Of a stretch of DNA of 64,000 nt, positions 35,038 through 47,576 are shown in pieces. The stretch's first letter is position 1. Every line of letters starts with the position of its first letter. A program made the translations under genes and the position numbers. The stretch covers positions 18,572,640-18,636,639 of the forward strand of contig NC_058342.1 in the NCBI RefSeq assembly GCF_905475395.1, in the 5' to 3' direction. This stretch comes from Chrysoperla carnea. Taxonomy: Eukaryota > Arthropoda > Insecta > Neuroptera > Chrysopidae. The notes under the pieces are model-generated. The model had not been told where the DNA came from. It saw nothing but the letters and a program-made list of their open reading frames with translations, and did no database searches.

Positions 35038-35867
35038 AAGGGTAAAATAATGAAATTACAACTTAAACAAATTACAAAGATTTTTCAGTTGAGTTTAAAA
35101 CTTCGATTACAATACAATAAGGCTAAAAATGTTATTTCGGAAATCAGGGAACGTGACCTAAAAACCCATTAAAAACTTCATTTAATTTTTGAATGGAAAA
35201 TATTACTTCTAATATATTAAGAATTTTCATTTTCTGAAATTACTAGCATCTTACACCCCCTCTTATATTCAACATGTCTCATTTTTCTTCTCGTACATCC
35301 ACCATTAAACAAAGTATTCTGAAATTCGGTTTTAATAGGTTGTAATCAGTTTAAAAATTAGATTTGCTAATTAAACAGATCAGTATGATTCAATATCTAA
35401 AAATACTTACATTTTTTTAAATTTGGTTCACTAAAATAGCATGCTTTGAGCTAAAAATAGCCATGATTGTCGCTAGAGTTTATTTTAGTCCAATTTATAC
35501 GGGTGGTTAAGAAACACTTAAACATTGATGATCGTTTAAGGTAGTTATGAAAAAAATGCTATTCAATGATAAACGTTCCAAAAATTTACAGTCAATTATT
35601 TATATAATAAGAAAAGACAAACCAAAATATAAAGTCATTCCTGTTCCTGGTTTTCGTGAAAAATGCTGTTAAAGTTGCTATAGTTCAAGACGGGTTATTA
35701 AAACATTGTATTATAGGTGAACCCAGAAATAATCGCTTCGCAAAAAACTAAAAAAGTATTTATTAAAGGCTTAAATATACTACTGTACCGATTTACAAAA
35801 CGTTCCTGTTTTTAGTTTTTGAGATAACTAACATAAATTATCCAAAAATTAATGAAATTTAGTAATA

Positions 35868-37440
35868 ACTAGCAGCCAAACCCGGCGTTGCTCGAATTGA
35901 AATACATCGCATGTTTAATGGTATAAATTAGAGAAATCGAATGGTATAAAGGTGGCCGAGAGAGCCTCCTTTTATACCCTGGGGTTGTTCTAGAGGCTTC
36001 TGGTTAAAAGAATGTTTGAGAGAAGGGTTTTATTCTATTCTATTAGCTTCTATTGTCCTTTTTCTTGTTAGAAAATCGTTTAATTTAGTAAAATTTATAA
36101 CCAGACAGAATATTTTAATATAAATAACTTACTTTTAACAATAAAACCCTTGAAAAAACACTAAACTTGATTGAAATTAAAAGATTTAAATTTCGGAAGA
36201 AGAGAGAATAACTGGTCGTCGAGAGATGGAGCTAACAGCTCTTGGCGGTGAGTTTAAAATTGATCATGATTATAGTTGTCGATTTAAACAAACTTTCTAG
36301 AATTTTCTAGAAAATTTCGAATCGATTAACCGGGATAACATTTCTCATACCTTCAACCCTCCATAAAAAGCGGCAAGGATGATAAAGTTTAAATGTAAAA
36401 AATGTTGCTTTTTCGAAAACCAAATAAATTCTAATTTATTAAAAACAAGTGAAAACAAACAATTGACTGAGGTAATTGTTGAAATACTATGTATAGACAG
36501 TTAATTACGTATTCGTTTGTTTGTTTACGTCATGTAAGTGACGAAACTTACACAAACAAACATATACATAATATATGTCACGTATAATTTTAAAATTCAA
36601 AGAATAGGTACCTGTATATACATACTTTATAATGTTTCTAAACTAATTTGCACCCTCACGGGTAAACAGTGATGTTTACGAAAAAATGTTTTAACCAAAA
36701 GTGTTTTATTTTTTATAAGAACCATTTTATACATTTAAACTTTTGTTCTACCTCTAATGGTTTACAAGATGGGTTCTACGGACCCAAGTCCTTGACCTAT
36801 GTTGGCCATTTTCGAACTAAGCCATCCTTTTTACATTCTGAGAACGCAGCGTTTCGTTTTTCAGTTATTGTGTTGACAGACAGACGGACAGACGAAAGGA
36901 CAATTGGAGATGAATTTTATGAACACCTATATCCAAATTTTGTTCGTAGCATCAATATTTTTAAGCGTTACAAACTTAGGACTAAACTTAATATACTATG
37001 ATGTATTTCATATATACAATATATGAAATCTATATATATCCAAAACTATCGGTCTGATTAACTTCAAATTTCACATACTTACCTCTTTCGTGACATAGAC
37101 GTCCACTAAGAGTCCGGATTTTACGGAATTCCTGTCCCAACGGTTTTTTTTTATAAAAAAAATCTTGCAAAATTTTTCCTTAGTTTTATAGTGGCAATTT
37201 TTTCGTGGTGTAGGCTTACTGGGAATCCCGCCACAATAAATAACGAAAACGCATCCCAATACACAGTACATCATGGGTGATGTGGAAATCTGCGTATTCA
37301 CTGACTGGCACTATATTTTCCTATTTAAAAAATTTACAATAAATATCAAATCGAAATTAAACATTTCGTTAATAAAAGAAGTATAGATTCATATCTAAAT
37401 GGATAGTGTGCTCAGCGAAGCGGGCGGGAATCAGCTAGTA
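35868..37440. repeat. Element with ACTAGC...CCCGGC ends, carrying a nested family F copy
   Basis: The left boundary ACTAGCAGCCAAACCCGGCG near 35868 and the right boundary GCGGGCGGGAATCAGCTAGT near 37419-37438 form the imperfect mirrored ends of a common insect repeat type. A family F element (36446-37557) is nested inside or overlaps it. No coding is seen. Confidence 0.4.
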
Positions 37441-37557
37441 TTTCATATATACAATATATGAAATAATGTATAATAATGCAAGCACTAAAAGTGAACACTT
37501 TATATACAGGGTATTTCAACAATTAACTCAGTCAATTGTTTTTTTTGACTTGTTTAA
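36446..37557. repeat. Foldback family F, second copy (rearranged right arm)
   Basis: Left end AACAAGTGAAAACAAACAAT and core to about 37030. The right end (AATTAACTCAGTCAATTG... to ACTTGTTT) at 37505-37557 follows only a short right arm. The right arm core is missing or replaced by the CCCGGC-ended sequence. Confidence 0.6.
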
Positions 37558-37924
37558 ATGTACATAAGGTCTAAAGAAGGTTTTGTACGCCTATGTTTAT
37601 TGAAAATATTTGAAGAGAATGTATTTGTCCTAGGCATAGGTACGTTCAAGGAACTTGAAGGTGTGATTCAACTTCTTATTACCATTCACAAAACCAATCA
37701 CTTTCTTAATAAGTAGTATCTGTATTCTGTATCCATGAATGTAGAACATACACCCGACCCGCATTTTATACATTCAAAGTACCCAACCAACTTTTAATTT
37801 TATGATCAGAATATTTAATTTTATAAAATGAGGTAAAATCTAAAAATATTTGTGGAAAACTTGTGGGAAGAATTTTAAATATTAGATCGATTACAATAAA
37901 GAACATTTATTTAGACCCAATAAG

Positions 37925-38430
37925 ATTGAAATTTTTATACCATGTATATATGAAATATATACATACTATATTAAGTTTAATCCCAAGTTTGTAACGCTTA
38001 AAAATATTGATGTTACGAAAAAAATCTTGGAATAGAATCGAATCGAAAAGAATCATCTTATTAGTCCATTTTCGGTTGTCCGTTCGTCTGTGAACACGAT
38101 AACTCAAAAACAAAAAAAGATATCAAGCTGAAATTTACAACGCACTCAAAACGTAAAAAGTGAGGTCGAGTTCGTAAATGAGCAACATAGGTCAATTGGA
38201 TCTTGTAAACCGTTAGAGATAGAACAGAAGTTTAAATGTAAAAAATTTTTGTTACCATAAAATATGAGGGCATATATTAGATGCAAATTTAATAGGGTGT
38301 ATTAATATGGGATTATTAGTTATGTATCTGTGACATATAGGTATATGTGAAATGTGATAGAGTAATCAACACTGTCTATACATGGTATTTAAACAATTAA
38401 CTCAGTCAATTTTTTTTTTCACTTGTTATT
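37925..38430. repeat. Right half-arm of family F
   Basis: Starts at the AT-rich centre (ATATGAAATATATACATACT), continues GTAACGCTTAAAAATATTGA and CTTGTAAACCGTTAGAGATA, and ends GTATTTAAACAATTAACTCA then GTCAATTTTTTTTTTCACTT. No left arm. Confidence 0.65.
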
Positions 38431-38737
38431 TTAGGAGCTTTAAATATTAGAAGTTTCATTAAGCACAGATTCAGAGACGCGGTAAATCGTGACAATTTTC
38501 TCCTCCACAAAGTAAGTATCTAAGGTTACCATCTCTTCAGTTTGGGGTTTTTTAGAGCTTCATCACGTAAGTCATATTTTTCCCTCATTTAGATGCTTTT
38601 TATTGAAATGGAATTTTTGTATTTTATCAAAAATATGGAATATCTTCAAACAAAACTACATTTGGTTTCCGAGATAAATTTTCATATTATTTGTTGGCAA
38701 GCTTACCAGCACGTAGCCAGGCCGTAGCCACCCAGAA

Positions 38738-38876
38738 TTCTAGATAATTCAATTCTAGAAAGCCAGAATACATTTTGAAAGCTTCGCTTTTCAAATTTAA
38801 TGCAGAATGAATTTCAAGTAGTAGGCTGAGGTGAGTAACAATCACCTCAGCCCTGCGCTAGCAAACTTGCTAGCTT
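38738..38876. repeat. Cluster of four hairpins ending in a T-run
   Basis: AATTCTAG...CTAGAATT-like, GAAAGC TTC GCTTTTC, GGCTGAGGTGA (38824-38834) with TCACCTCAGCC (38842-38852), then GCTAGCAA AC TTGCTAGC followed by TTTTTT. The third stem is 11 bp and perfect. No gene is nearby; origin unknown. Confidence 0.55.
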
Positions 38877-39134
38877 TTTTAAGCGAATAATTAACTGTCA
38901 AAGTGAAATTGACAGACACTTTTGATTTTAAAGTGATCTTTTTCCGTTATTTGTTAGAGAAAAACGCAGAAATCTATTTTGTCATAAATTTAACTACAAT
39001 TATAATAAGAACTTCCAGCTAGCTGTCTATAATTGCTATCTACAGAAACAATTTTTATAAGTAATATGCATTTAATAAGTGCATTTTAAATTACCCGTAA
39101 ATATACTAAATTTCCGATTCGGTTAATAGGGATG

Positions 39135-39500
39135 AAAATGATTCCAAACTTGTTAATCGGGGGTTTTTGGGGTCGCTAAACTCGAATATCGAATCAGAAT
39201 TGGGACCGAGATATTCTTGGTGCCAAGGATAAACGGTATCCCCACCGTCTCCTAGAGTTTTCGGAAAATTTGTTATATAATCGGTATATTATAATCGCAA
39301 TATTCGTTTCATTATCATTTTGATCACTATTAACTGAATTGTGAATTTAGTATATTTACGGTTAACTTAAAATGCATATTTATAATTTCTTATAAATCAA
39401 TTTAAGTCGCAAAATCTCCTGACGCTCTAACGAATCGAATGCCGAAAAACGCATTCAAATCCAACTTAATGGTCAAATTTTCCGAATTTTGACGCTTTTT
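39135..39500. repeat. Dispersed repeat J, second copy
   Basis: Shares CCTGACGCTCTAACGAATCG and AATGCCGAAAA with 29335-29815, and the surrounding AATTGTGAATTTAGT and CTTATAAATCA. Not coding. Confidence 0.55.
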
Positions 39501-39804
39501 AGTGTTTTGTTTCTGCAACTAATTACAATTTTTCTAACCCATTTTGACAAAAGTTATTCGTGAAGACTTCTGATGTCACAACTATTTTACAGCCAGTACA
39601 CATCTGAAAAGGATTCGTATCTACGATATTTAAGGGTCCTCTCTACCTGAAGTGTTTGTCGGCTGGGGCGGATCATCTTAAGGGCTTTTTGGGTTGCACT
39701 TCAGAATCCTGTGGATACAAAGGGTCCAATTGTTCATTGAAAATAATAGACGTGAAAAAAATTATCTAAAATTTATAAGAAAAAAGATGTATACAAACAC
39801 TAAG

Positions 39805-40640
39805 CCATCTTAATATATAAAAATTCCGTGTCACGATGTTCATTTACGCCAAGTTCTGAGACAACTCAAACCAATTTCAATGAAATTTTGTATGATGATT
39901 GATTTTTGTATTGCGAGTTAAAGGATTTTTATAGAGTAAGGGTTGAATTCATCTCTAAGTTCTATAACAATCTTATTTTTATCTTGTGTAAGGATTCAAT
40001 AGATGGCTCTGTATTTCAATTTCAAAACTGAACTATGGTTTTATATAAATAAAATATTTGATTGTCCTATTTTTTTCCTATACCTACCGTATACCTACAT
40101 CACTATAGAAAACTAATCCAATTAATCTACGGAGCCCCATTGTTAAATTTGACAAAATTGGTATCAGAAAACAAAAAACACGTTGTTATAGAATAAAACA
40201 AGCCAAGAAACATAGCGTTTTTTACGGCTAATCAATGGCTAAGTTAACGCAAAAAATTTGTAAAAGTCAAAAAAGCGGTTTTCTTGCGATTAAAAAAAAA
40301 GTTGACGACCAATGCAAAAAAAGTAAATTGGAAAGTTCTAGATCTGAAAAAACCTATCTATTTAAAAAATATTGTATAGTATGTATTATATGGGGATATT
40401 ATTCATGTGTGTGTGTGTGACATGTATGTATGACTGGCTATCTCTCTTTACTGACATTACAAAAAACAAACGATTCCGTAATGAACACTGTCTATACATG
40501 GTATTTCAACAGTTAACTCAGTTAATTGTTTGTTTTCACTTGTTTTTTTCTTTAAGAACGTATACTTTGTTTTCTAATAGCAACAACAACAACAGTTTTT
40601 TGACAAAATGGCAATTAGTTGAGTAACAACCTCATAAGTA
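39805..40640. repeat. Repeat-derived region with a family F terminus
   Basis: Begins with CCGTGTCACGATGTTCATTT, a motif common at one end of insect CCCGGC-type elements. A (GT)n run lies at about 40406-40420, and a solo family-F right end (CAACAGTTAACTCAGTTAAT, TGTTTGTTTTCACTTGTT) at about 40486-40543. The short open frames here are not convincing genes. Confidence 0.4.
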
Positions 40641-41161
40641 GTGTTAGCCCAGAGCTCCAAAAAATTTACGTTACGCCCCTGTTTTGGAACATCGAAAAAA
40701 AAACAATCAATTTTAAAATATAAACATTTATATAATCTCTTCCATTTATTTTAAATAAATATTCAACTTATCAGAAAAACACCATCTAGTCCGGGCAATT
40801 AGAAATTTTGTTCGATCATTTCTGAAACGAGCAGTTTCTCAACTTAAATTTATAGATTTTTAATTTGTAAAGCGGTTTTTTGAGACTCGTATTATCCCAT
40901 CACCTATTAAATTATACATATGTATTGATTTTCGCAATTTTTTTAGGATTTTTATGTTTATATTTTAAATATCGAACTCAAAAAAAAAATTTCGGAAAGA
41001 AATTGATATATTGAACCACTAAATGTCAGTAAAAGCCTCAACAAGTCCTATAAATTTTGTATATATAGAGAATTTTTTTTATAGAGAATCAAAAAGTTTT
41101 TTAATGTAGGCAATTTTTTTACTCAAATATGTTAAAAGTGGTAGAAAATATTAAGTTTCTC

Positions 41162-41599
41162 AAAGAACCCCGGACACAATACATTGATTTTTGGATTCGG
41201 TTAAAATTTTTTGAAAACTATGGATTAAGGTAGCTTTGATGATACTGATCGAAAGTTTTAATGAACTCAATCCACAAAACCCCTTCCCTTCTGAGCTACA
41301 GCCCTTCAAAGGTTATACCTGTATGAGACATTGATTTTTGGTTTAGATTAAAATTTTTTGAAAATTATGGATTAAAGTAGTGTTGATCATGCTGATCAAA
41401 ATTTCTTATGAGCTCAATCCTCAAAAACACTTTCCTCTCAAGTTACGATCCTTTAAAGGTTATGCATGCATAAATTGTATGGTAGACATAACCTTTGAAG
41501 GGCAGTAGCTCGGAAGGGAAGGGTTTTTGAGGATTGATCCCATAACTATTGATCAGTATAACCGAAACCAAAAATCAATGTATTGTGTCCAGGTCCTTT
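41162..41599. repeat. Foldback MITE family A, both ends present
   Basis: Left terminus AAAGAACCCCGGACACAATA, right terminus TGTATTGTGTCCAGGTCCTTT, 438 bp. Units run forward then inverse. No target duplication is recognised. Confidence 0.78.
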
Positions 41600-42004
41600 T
41601 TAGAGCCCTACATAAGCTGTATCAGAGCTTAAAAAACCATTTTGAGGGTTTTACTGGCATTTTTTAATTAAAATAATATTTGAACTACATATTTATTTTC
41701 ATTTTATAATTTAATTTTTGTATTCGATATTTAAGATGATATTAACATCAAAGTTCTAACTTTATGTTGAAAAACTGCTCGTTTCAAAATTTAGCTAAAA
41801 TCAACTAATAATAAATAACTAATTATCTCGGACTAATAATAAGTTTGAATAATTTACATTCATATTTAATATATTATTCTTATTATATACAATTATATGA
41901 AAATAATCTAAAACTTCTTTTGTAAATTAAAAATCAGTAATCAGTAACATAAATGCAATTCGCGATTGGAAATAAAATCGTAACGCTAAATGAAAAATGA
42001 AATG

Positions 42005-42665
42005 AAATCGTTAACAGAAACGAAACCAAAGACAAAAATTCTGTATGATGATTTTTTTCAACTTTATTTCTTTTCACTGAGTATTTGCGATTAACCCCGA
42101 CCTCCTTAAAGAAACTTTGCGACCCTCCAAGGGGTCGCAACCTACAATTTGAAACACACTGTTGCTATTTGAATTAAAATGCGTTTGATCGGTAGACATT
42201 TAAAACGGCGCTCTAACGGCGACAATAGTGATCATTATCCTATTTTCTTAAGGAGGTAGCGCCATGCGGCGTTAACAGAAACAAATCCAAAAAGCCTGCA
42301 TGATGCTTTTTTTAAACTTGATTTCTCTTTTCTGTGTTTTCGCGATCAATCCCGACTACTTTATAGAAGCTTTGCAACCCTCCAGGAGGTCGCGACCCAA
42401 AATTTAAAAAACACTGTTGTGATTTGAATTAAAATGCGTTTGATCGGTAGACAATTAAAACGGCGCTCTAACGGCGACAGTAGGAATCATTATCCTATGT
42501 ACTCAAGGAGGTGCCGCCGTGCGGCACTAACAGAAACAAAACCAAAAAATCTGTATGATGATTTTTTTGAACTTTATTTCTTTTAACTAAGTCTTCGCAA
42601 TCAACCCCGACCTCCTTGTAGAAGCTTTGCAACCCCCCAGGGGGTCGGGATCCACACTTTGAAAA
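42005..42665. repeat. Tandem repeat, ~255-bp period, 2.6 units
   Basis: GAARCTTTGCRACCCYCCAG-like sequence occurs at 42111, 42366 and 42621, exactly 255 bp apart. Each unit also contains AAAATGCGTTTGATCGGTAG, AACGGCGCTCTAACGGCGAC and TAACAGAAACAAA. Each holds a small GACCC..GGGTCG hairpin. A non-coding satellite-like array. Confidence 0.8.
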
Positions 42666-43479
42666 ACACTATATTAGATCAAAAACTTTAATCTTCTGTA
42701 TCTCGCTAATAAATTATTTTAGGGCATATGTATGTTTATATAAGTTTTTTTCTTATTTAGACCTAAAGAACACACTCCTTAAATAGTGTTGCGCAATTTG
42801 GAAACACTCTGTATAAGGATAAAACTCATATTAGTTTAGACTTAACAAAAAGTTTTAAAGTGTATATAAATTTTCTCGACGATATTTATTTATTAACAAA
42901 GTTTGTTAAAAATAGTGCATTAAATAAATTAACGATTTATTTCCAATTACGAATTAGCCGAACGTTTATACGATTCAAAAGTAATGAAACACTTGAACTC
43001 AAAATTTTACTTATGATGACTTTAGCCAGGTACATTAGTTAAGTCTGGGCACACAAAGTTCCACGTTTAATTTTTGGTTATTTGTAACATACATATATAA
43101 GCGGGGATCAGGGAATACACCAAATGCTATTCGGATTATGAATACTCGAATTTTTCGAGGTATTATAAACTTTTTTGAAATATCTCTGAAAACTGTTTAA
43201 CCTTTTATCTACTCTTGTATGAAAACCACATATTTCAGATTCTTTAAAAAATTTGCTGTCATGAAACTTCATGGATTCGTTTCTTTTATCATTTATGGAC
43301 AATATTTTATTTCAAATGAGAAAAGTTATTTAAAAACTTACGTTACTACCATCGTATGTCTAAAATGATACAAACTTTTTCTCGGAAATTAGGGAAAAAA
43401 TTTTAAATAAAGAGGGTACAATCTGATAGGAATTACCCAAATCACTTAAACTTAACCCCCTTTTAAAAAATATTTATTC

Positions 43480-43840
43480 GAAAGATTATACTTAAATGCA
43501 TCAACATTTTTATAGCGTGCTCTGGACATGGGTCCGTAGGACCTATCTTGTAAACTGTTAGAGATAGAACAAAAGTTTAAATATAAAAAATGTTCCTTGT
43601 AAAAAAATTAACAATTTTTGTTTGAAACATCTTTGGTGTTCATTTTTTCCTAAACTATAGAAAAACAGGAGTTGAAAATTTGCAGGTAGCTTCAACTAGT
43701 ATCCTTGTGAAACATTCTCGAAATGAAACGAAAAAAATTCTGGAAAATACTTTCGAAAACCAAATAAATACTTCCACACTTTCTATACAGGATATTTCAA
43801 CAATTAACTCAGTCAATTGTTTGTTTTCACTTGTTAAAAA
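43480..43840. repeat. Right half-arm of family F
   Basis: TTTATAGCGTGCTCTGGACA, ACTGTTAGAGATAGAACAAA, TTGTTTGAAACATC, then the terminus CAACAATTAACTCAGTCAAT and TTGTTTGTTTTCACTTGTT. 5' truncated. Confidence 0.6.
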
Positions 43841-44458
43841 TGTTTTACAATTTGGCCAATAAAATAACATTATAAATTAAATTTTCTTTGTATCATTACT
43901 TGTAAAAAATAATTCAAAAATAATTGCGAATTTGACTAAGTGATTTGGGTACCAAATTACCTTAAAATAAATAGTTTTTGACAAATTTGCTGTTTTCGGG
44001 AAACTTAAATTAAACTTCGCGTGTAATTACTTGTCTACTCAACTAATCGAATATTTGGGTTTAGAAAAATCACAAGAGAACAAAGTTATCCTGCAAACAA
44101 ACTGCATATCAGAATGTATTCCTATTATCTTAAAATTTGCCCCCATTTTTCGGAAAAGGTATCAAAAAAGTATGTGTCGTTTCCGACACACAAACGTAGA
44201 AAACAGAAGTATGTTCGAGAGTAGATAAAAGGCTAATTTTTGCCAGATTTACGCATCTGTAATTCGATAAATATTCGTTATAGCGCCATATTCGCCTCTT
44301 GTAGATCTTTGAAATTCAGAAAAATTGAAAATTCGTAAGCAGCCACAATTCTCGAGATTTGGTCGAAAAATCAACATGCTCCGAAAAATCTAAGTCGTGA
44401 TTGGCTTCAACGATAAAAATATCCGAAAAATAGCATAAACGGAGTAACATTGCAACGA

Positions 44459-44464
44459 TTTATT
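44459..44464 (-). terminator. WASHC1 polyadenylation signal AATAAA
   Basis: AATAAA on the minus strand, about 84 nt after the stop codon. It sits in the 8-nt loop between TGCAAC (44451-44456) and GTTGCA (44465-44470). Confidence 0.6.
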
Positions 44465-44547
44465 GTTGCATGACAACATACCCTTAGATTATAAAAACTT
44501 TAAAATCATATAAACATTGAAAAATTAAAGAACCAACCAAAAATATT

Positions 44548-45939
44548 TCAATCGTCCCAGTCATCTTCGTTTTCAGTATTCGATGTATCCGGTGCATCCC
44601 CAGAAACTTTTGGCGGAGGTGGAATCATGGCCGATAATCGATTAAGAGCAGTATTCATTGGATTACCACTTCCAACGTCATTATTAACATTCTTCGATCC
44701 AGAAATACCTTTTCGACGCATCGATAATTTCGCATGTAAATCATCCATTAGATTTCCTGTGGATGGTGGGGCAGATTTTTTCTCTGGTGGCGGTTTACTT
44801 GTTGTTGATCTTGGTTTTAATTTCTTTGCACCCCCAGCCGCGCGGATCGCTTCCATTAAACTTGCCCTCATTTCATTTGCTACTGGCGGAGGAGGCGCAG
44901 CTTTTGTTTCACTTGCCATTGTTTTCTCTTCCTCAGGTTCTGGAGGTTCTGGAGCCGGTATTGGCGGAGGAGGAGGAGGTGGTGGTTTAGGTGCATCAAT
45001 AACCGTTGGAGAAATCATTGGAGGAGGGGGTGGAATTTTTGGTTCTGTAACGGTAACTGAATTGATTAAAACATCCGGAACTGGAGGTGGATGTTCTTCC
45101 ACTAGCGGTAAATCCGGCAACACTGGGGATGTTATAACCGAGGGTGCAATTGCTGGCCCAGATTCGAGGTTATATCGTAAACCGTCTGCGATTCCCGGCA
45201 AATCGGGTAAATCGATTGGTACATCAATTGTGGGTACATCTCCTAAATCCGGTGAATAAAAATAGTTCTTATCCTGTGGTCGCATTAACGTTTCTCGAGA
45301 CGCTATCGATTGAGGTGGTGCATCCATATTCGCCCAATTATTACCTTCTTGTTTTTTAATATCAAATAACGCCTTCTGTTTTTGCTGATAATACGGATTT
45401 AACTGCACATAGTACGGATTTTTTGGTGAATTAAAGAACAACAAATCACATATCGATGATACTTTATTCGGAATTGGTTGCATTTTTTTATCAGCATCAC
45501 GTTTTGGCTGTTCGTTAACTTTGACATGGAAAAAATGTAATTTTTCCACTGGATTACGTTCGATCGTATTTCGAGTTGGTTTTGAACTATGCTTTTGTAA
45601 AAATCGTGTTGATTTCACTGGTTTTAGCTTGGTTTTACAAGATGTTGAAAATGTTACTGGGAATGTTTGATTCTGATCACCAGCTGGATATTTTGTACAT
45701 GAAAATACAGCTGTTGCTTTTTTGGTATTTGATAAAATTGTCACCCTATTTTGAGCTACACTTATTCGTTTTGATAATGCATCAACACGTTGCTTATTTT
45801 CGTTGATTTTGACTTCAATTCGACTGAATATTCCATCAACAATATTCTCCAAATATTCTAATGTATCAGCAATTTGGATAATTGTATCTTCACGACGCAT
45901 ATCTTGAGGCACTAACGATATATTATATAAACTACCCAT
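44548..45939 (-). CDS. WASHC1: WASH complex subunit 1 (WASH1), intronless
   Basis: 463 residues, close to the usual ~465. WASH1 activates Arp2/3 to build branched actin on endosomes as part of the five-subunit WASH complex, supporting cargo sorting and fission. Seen here: an N-terminal WAHD1-type region (about 11-75: QDMRREDTIIQIADTLEYLE, IFSRIEVKI), the tubulin-binding-type middle with YFYSPDLGDVPTIDVPIDLP and DLPGIADG, and proline runs (PPPPPMIS, PPPPPPPPIP). The C-terminal VCA follows: a WH2-like MRASLMEAIRAAGG (about 357-377), central helix LHAKLSMRRKGISG (about 401-414), and acidic tail ENEDDWDD with the critical Trp. The start was chosen because the conserved region begins about 12 residues in. 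No introns or breaks are visible. It is head to head with TRMT61A. Confidence 0.95.
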   Translation of the reverse strand: MGSLYNISLVPQDMRREDTIIQIADTLEYLENIVDGIFSRIEVKINENKQRVDALSKRISVAQNRVTILSNTKKATAVFSCTKYPAGDQNQTFPVTFSTSCKTKLKPVKSTRFLQKHSSKPTRNTIERNPVEKLHFFHVKVNEQPKRDADKKMQPIPNKVSSICDLLFFNSPKNPYYVQLNPYYQQKQKALFDIKKQEGNNWANMDAPPQSIASRETLMRPQDKNYFYSPDLGDVPTIDVPIDLPDLPGIADGLRYNLESGPAIAPSVITSPVLPDLPLVEEHPPPVPDVLINSVTVTEPKIPPPPPMISPTVIDAPKPPPPPPPPIPAPEPPEPEEEKTMASETKAAPPPPVANEMRASLMEAIRAAGGAKKLKPRSTTSKPPPEKKSAPPSTGNLMDDLHAKLSMRRKGISGSKNVNNDVGSGNPMNTALNRLSAMIPPPPKVSGDAPDTSNTENEDDWDD

Positions 45940-47576
45940 TTTTCACAGTCGTAAATGTATATTATCAAAAAAATATTTTAATAAAAATCGCGCTTAATTT
46001 TATGTAGTAACATCATCCCATTATTTTAAATACCCATGTTTTGTTATGACAGACGAAATATCTTGTAGGTGGATTTGTTATTTTAAAATAGTGATGGTAT
46101 GAATGAATTCGATTCAGTAACATCCATTCGCTTTTTTTCTACGTTACATAAAAGCCTGTTTTACACTTAAGTCTTCTGGACGCTCAATGTTGACGTCAAA
46201 ATTTAATTTTTCATGTTAAAGCTGTTGTCTCACTGTGGGCATAGTATCAGAAAATTCTAAATTTGTTTATACCTATAATTTATATTATAATACAATCACC
46301 ATACAAATCTGAATTTGATTGACCGTCTCTAACTCGAGATTTTAATTAAAGTTCGGATAATTAACATAGAGAGTATAAGAGAGGTTGGGTTTTTAACAAG
46401 TTTTTTTATTTTAGAAAAAAACAAAAGTATTGAGCGTTTCATTATTGGAATAATAATCAATGTTATTGTTGGACAGCAAAAATTATAGTTAAAGTATTGG
46501 TAGTGAAGAGAAATATCTACATTAACACAGATTTGATACACAATATTTATTTCGAGAATACGTCGCGTTGTACATTAGAGTTATAAATAATATACTAATA
46601 TTACCGAGCAAAATAGCCCAAAACATTTTTATAATATTATACGGAGACAACACTCGTAACCTTGTTTTTTTAGGGCAATAGAAAAATATTTAAAAAAAAA
46701 ATAAGGCTGCGGTCACATAGACGTCAACATAAACGCACGATGGGTTTGATTCAAGCAGAAGTTGATAAGAATTACACGATGTTAAATAGTGCATAACAAT
46801 TATTAAAATTGATGTTCGTATGAGCAGCTCAATTTATTCAAAATAAAATTTGCTCAAGTAAAAGTAATTTTCAAATACTAGTTTTATCTTTCTTTTGTTT
46901 TTTAAAATTCAGATTTTCATCTTTATTCATAGCTCACGAGGTGTAATTGAGTAAACCTCGAATATACAGAAAGTGAAATGTAAATTTAAATTTGATTACC
47001 TTCTAATTCTAAATTTCTTTGAATTAGAACGTAAAAGTTAAAAAAAGAATTGTATAATTATGTTCGTGCGTAAGAAGTTATATTTCTCTGGTAATAGCAA
47101 ATATAACAATTTATAAATAATGTAAAAAAATAATACATAACTAACTTCAATATGTAATTTTAGCGTCATAAAAATTCTCTCTCATAATTTTTTTCATAAC
47201 GCGCCTAAAAAGTGTAATTTAAAAAATGATTCCCATTTTTTATAAGACATTAAGCTTACAAAGTATGCTTCCACCTTATTTTTTATTTTAAAAATTAAGA
47301 TTTTCAACAATTCATCGGGTTCAACTCCACTGATGCGTTATGTGACGCCAAAGGGTTTACTCCTTAAGAAAAATAATTCGATAGATATATATGTCAACGT
47401 TGCAATGTATAAAGTGTAAACGAACCTTCATAAAAATATGAGTGTTTGTTTAGTGGCTCCTCCAAAAACCCCGGTTTAATACAAACATATTTTGACAGAA
47501 ATGTATCAAAACACGTGTTTTTAACCTGCTATAAAGTTTACGAATCGACTTACTAATCAATAAAAATTGAAAGAAA
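45940..47576. promoter_or_regulatory. Divergent upstream region between WASHC1 and TRMT61A
   Basis: 1,637 bp between the two start codons, AT-rich, with no repeat family of the window clearly inserted. It must hold both 5' UTRs and promoters. No TATA box or shared motif could be picked with confidence. Confidence 0.45.

Noticed and set aside
42005..42665. CRISPR-like array
   Set aside because: Units are 255 bp and contiguous without unique spacers; eukaryotic tandem repeat.
44627..45259. Long plus-strand open frame opposite WASHC1, Gly/Ser-rich
   Set aside because: It is the complement of the proline-rich WASHC1 coding sequence; low-complexity composition explains its openness.
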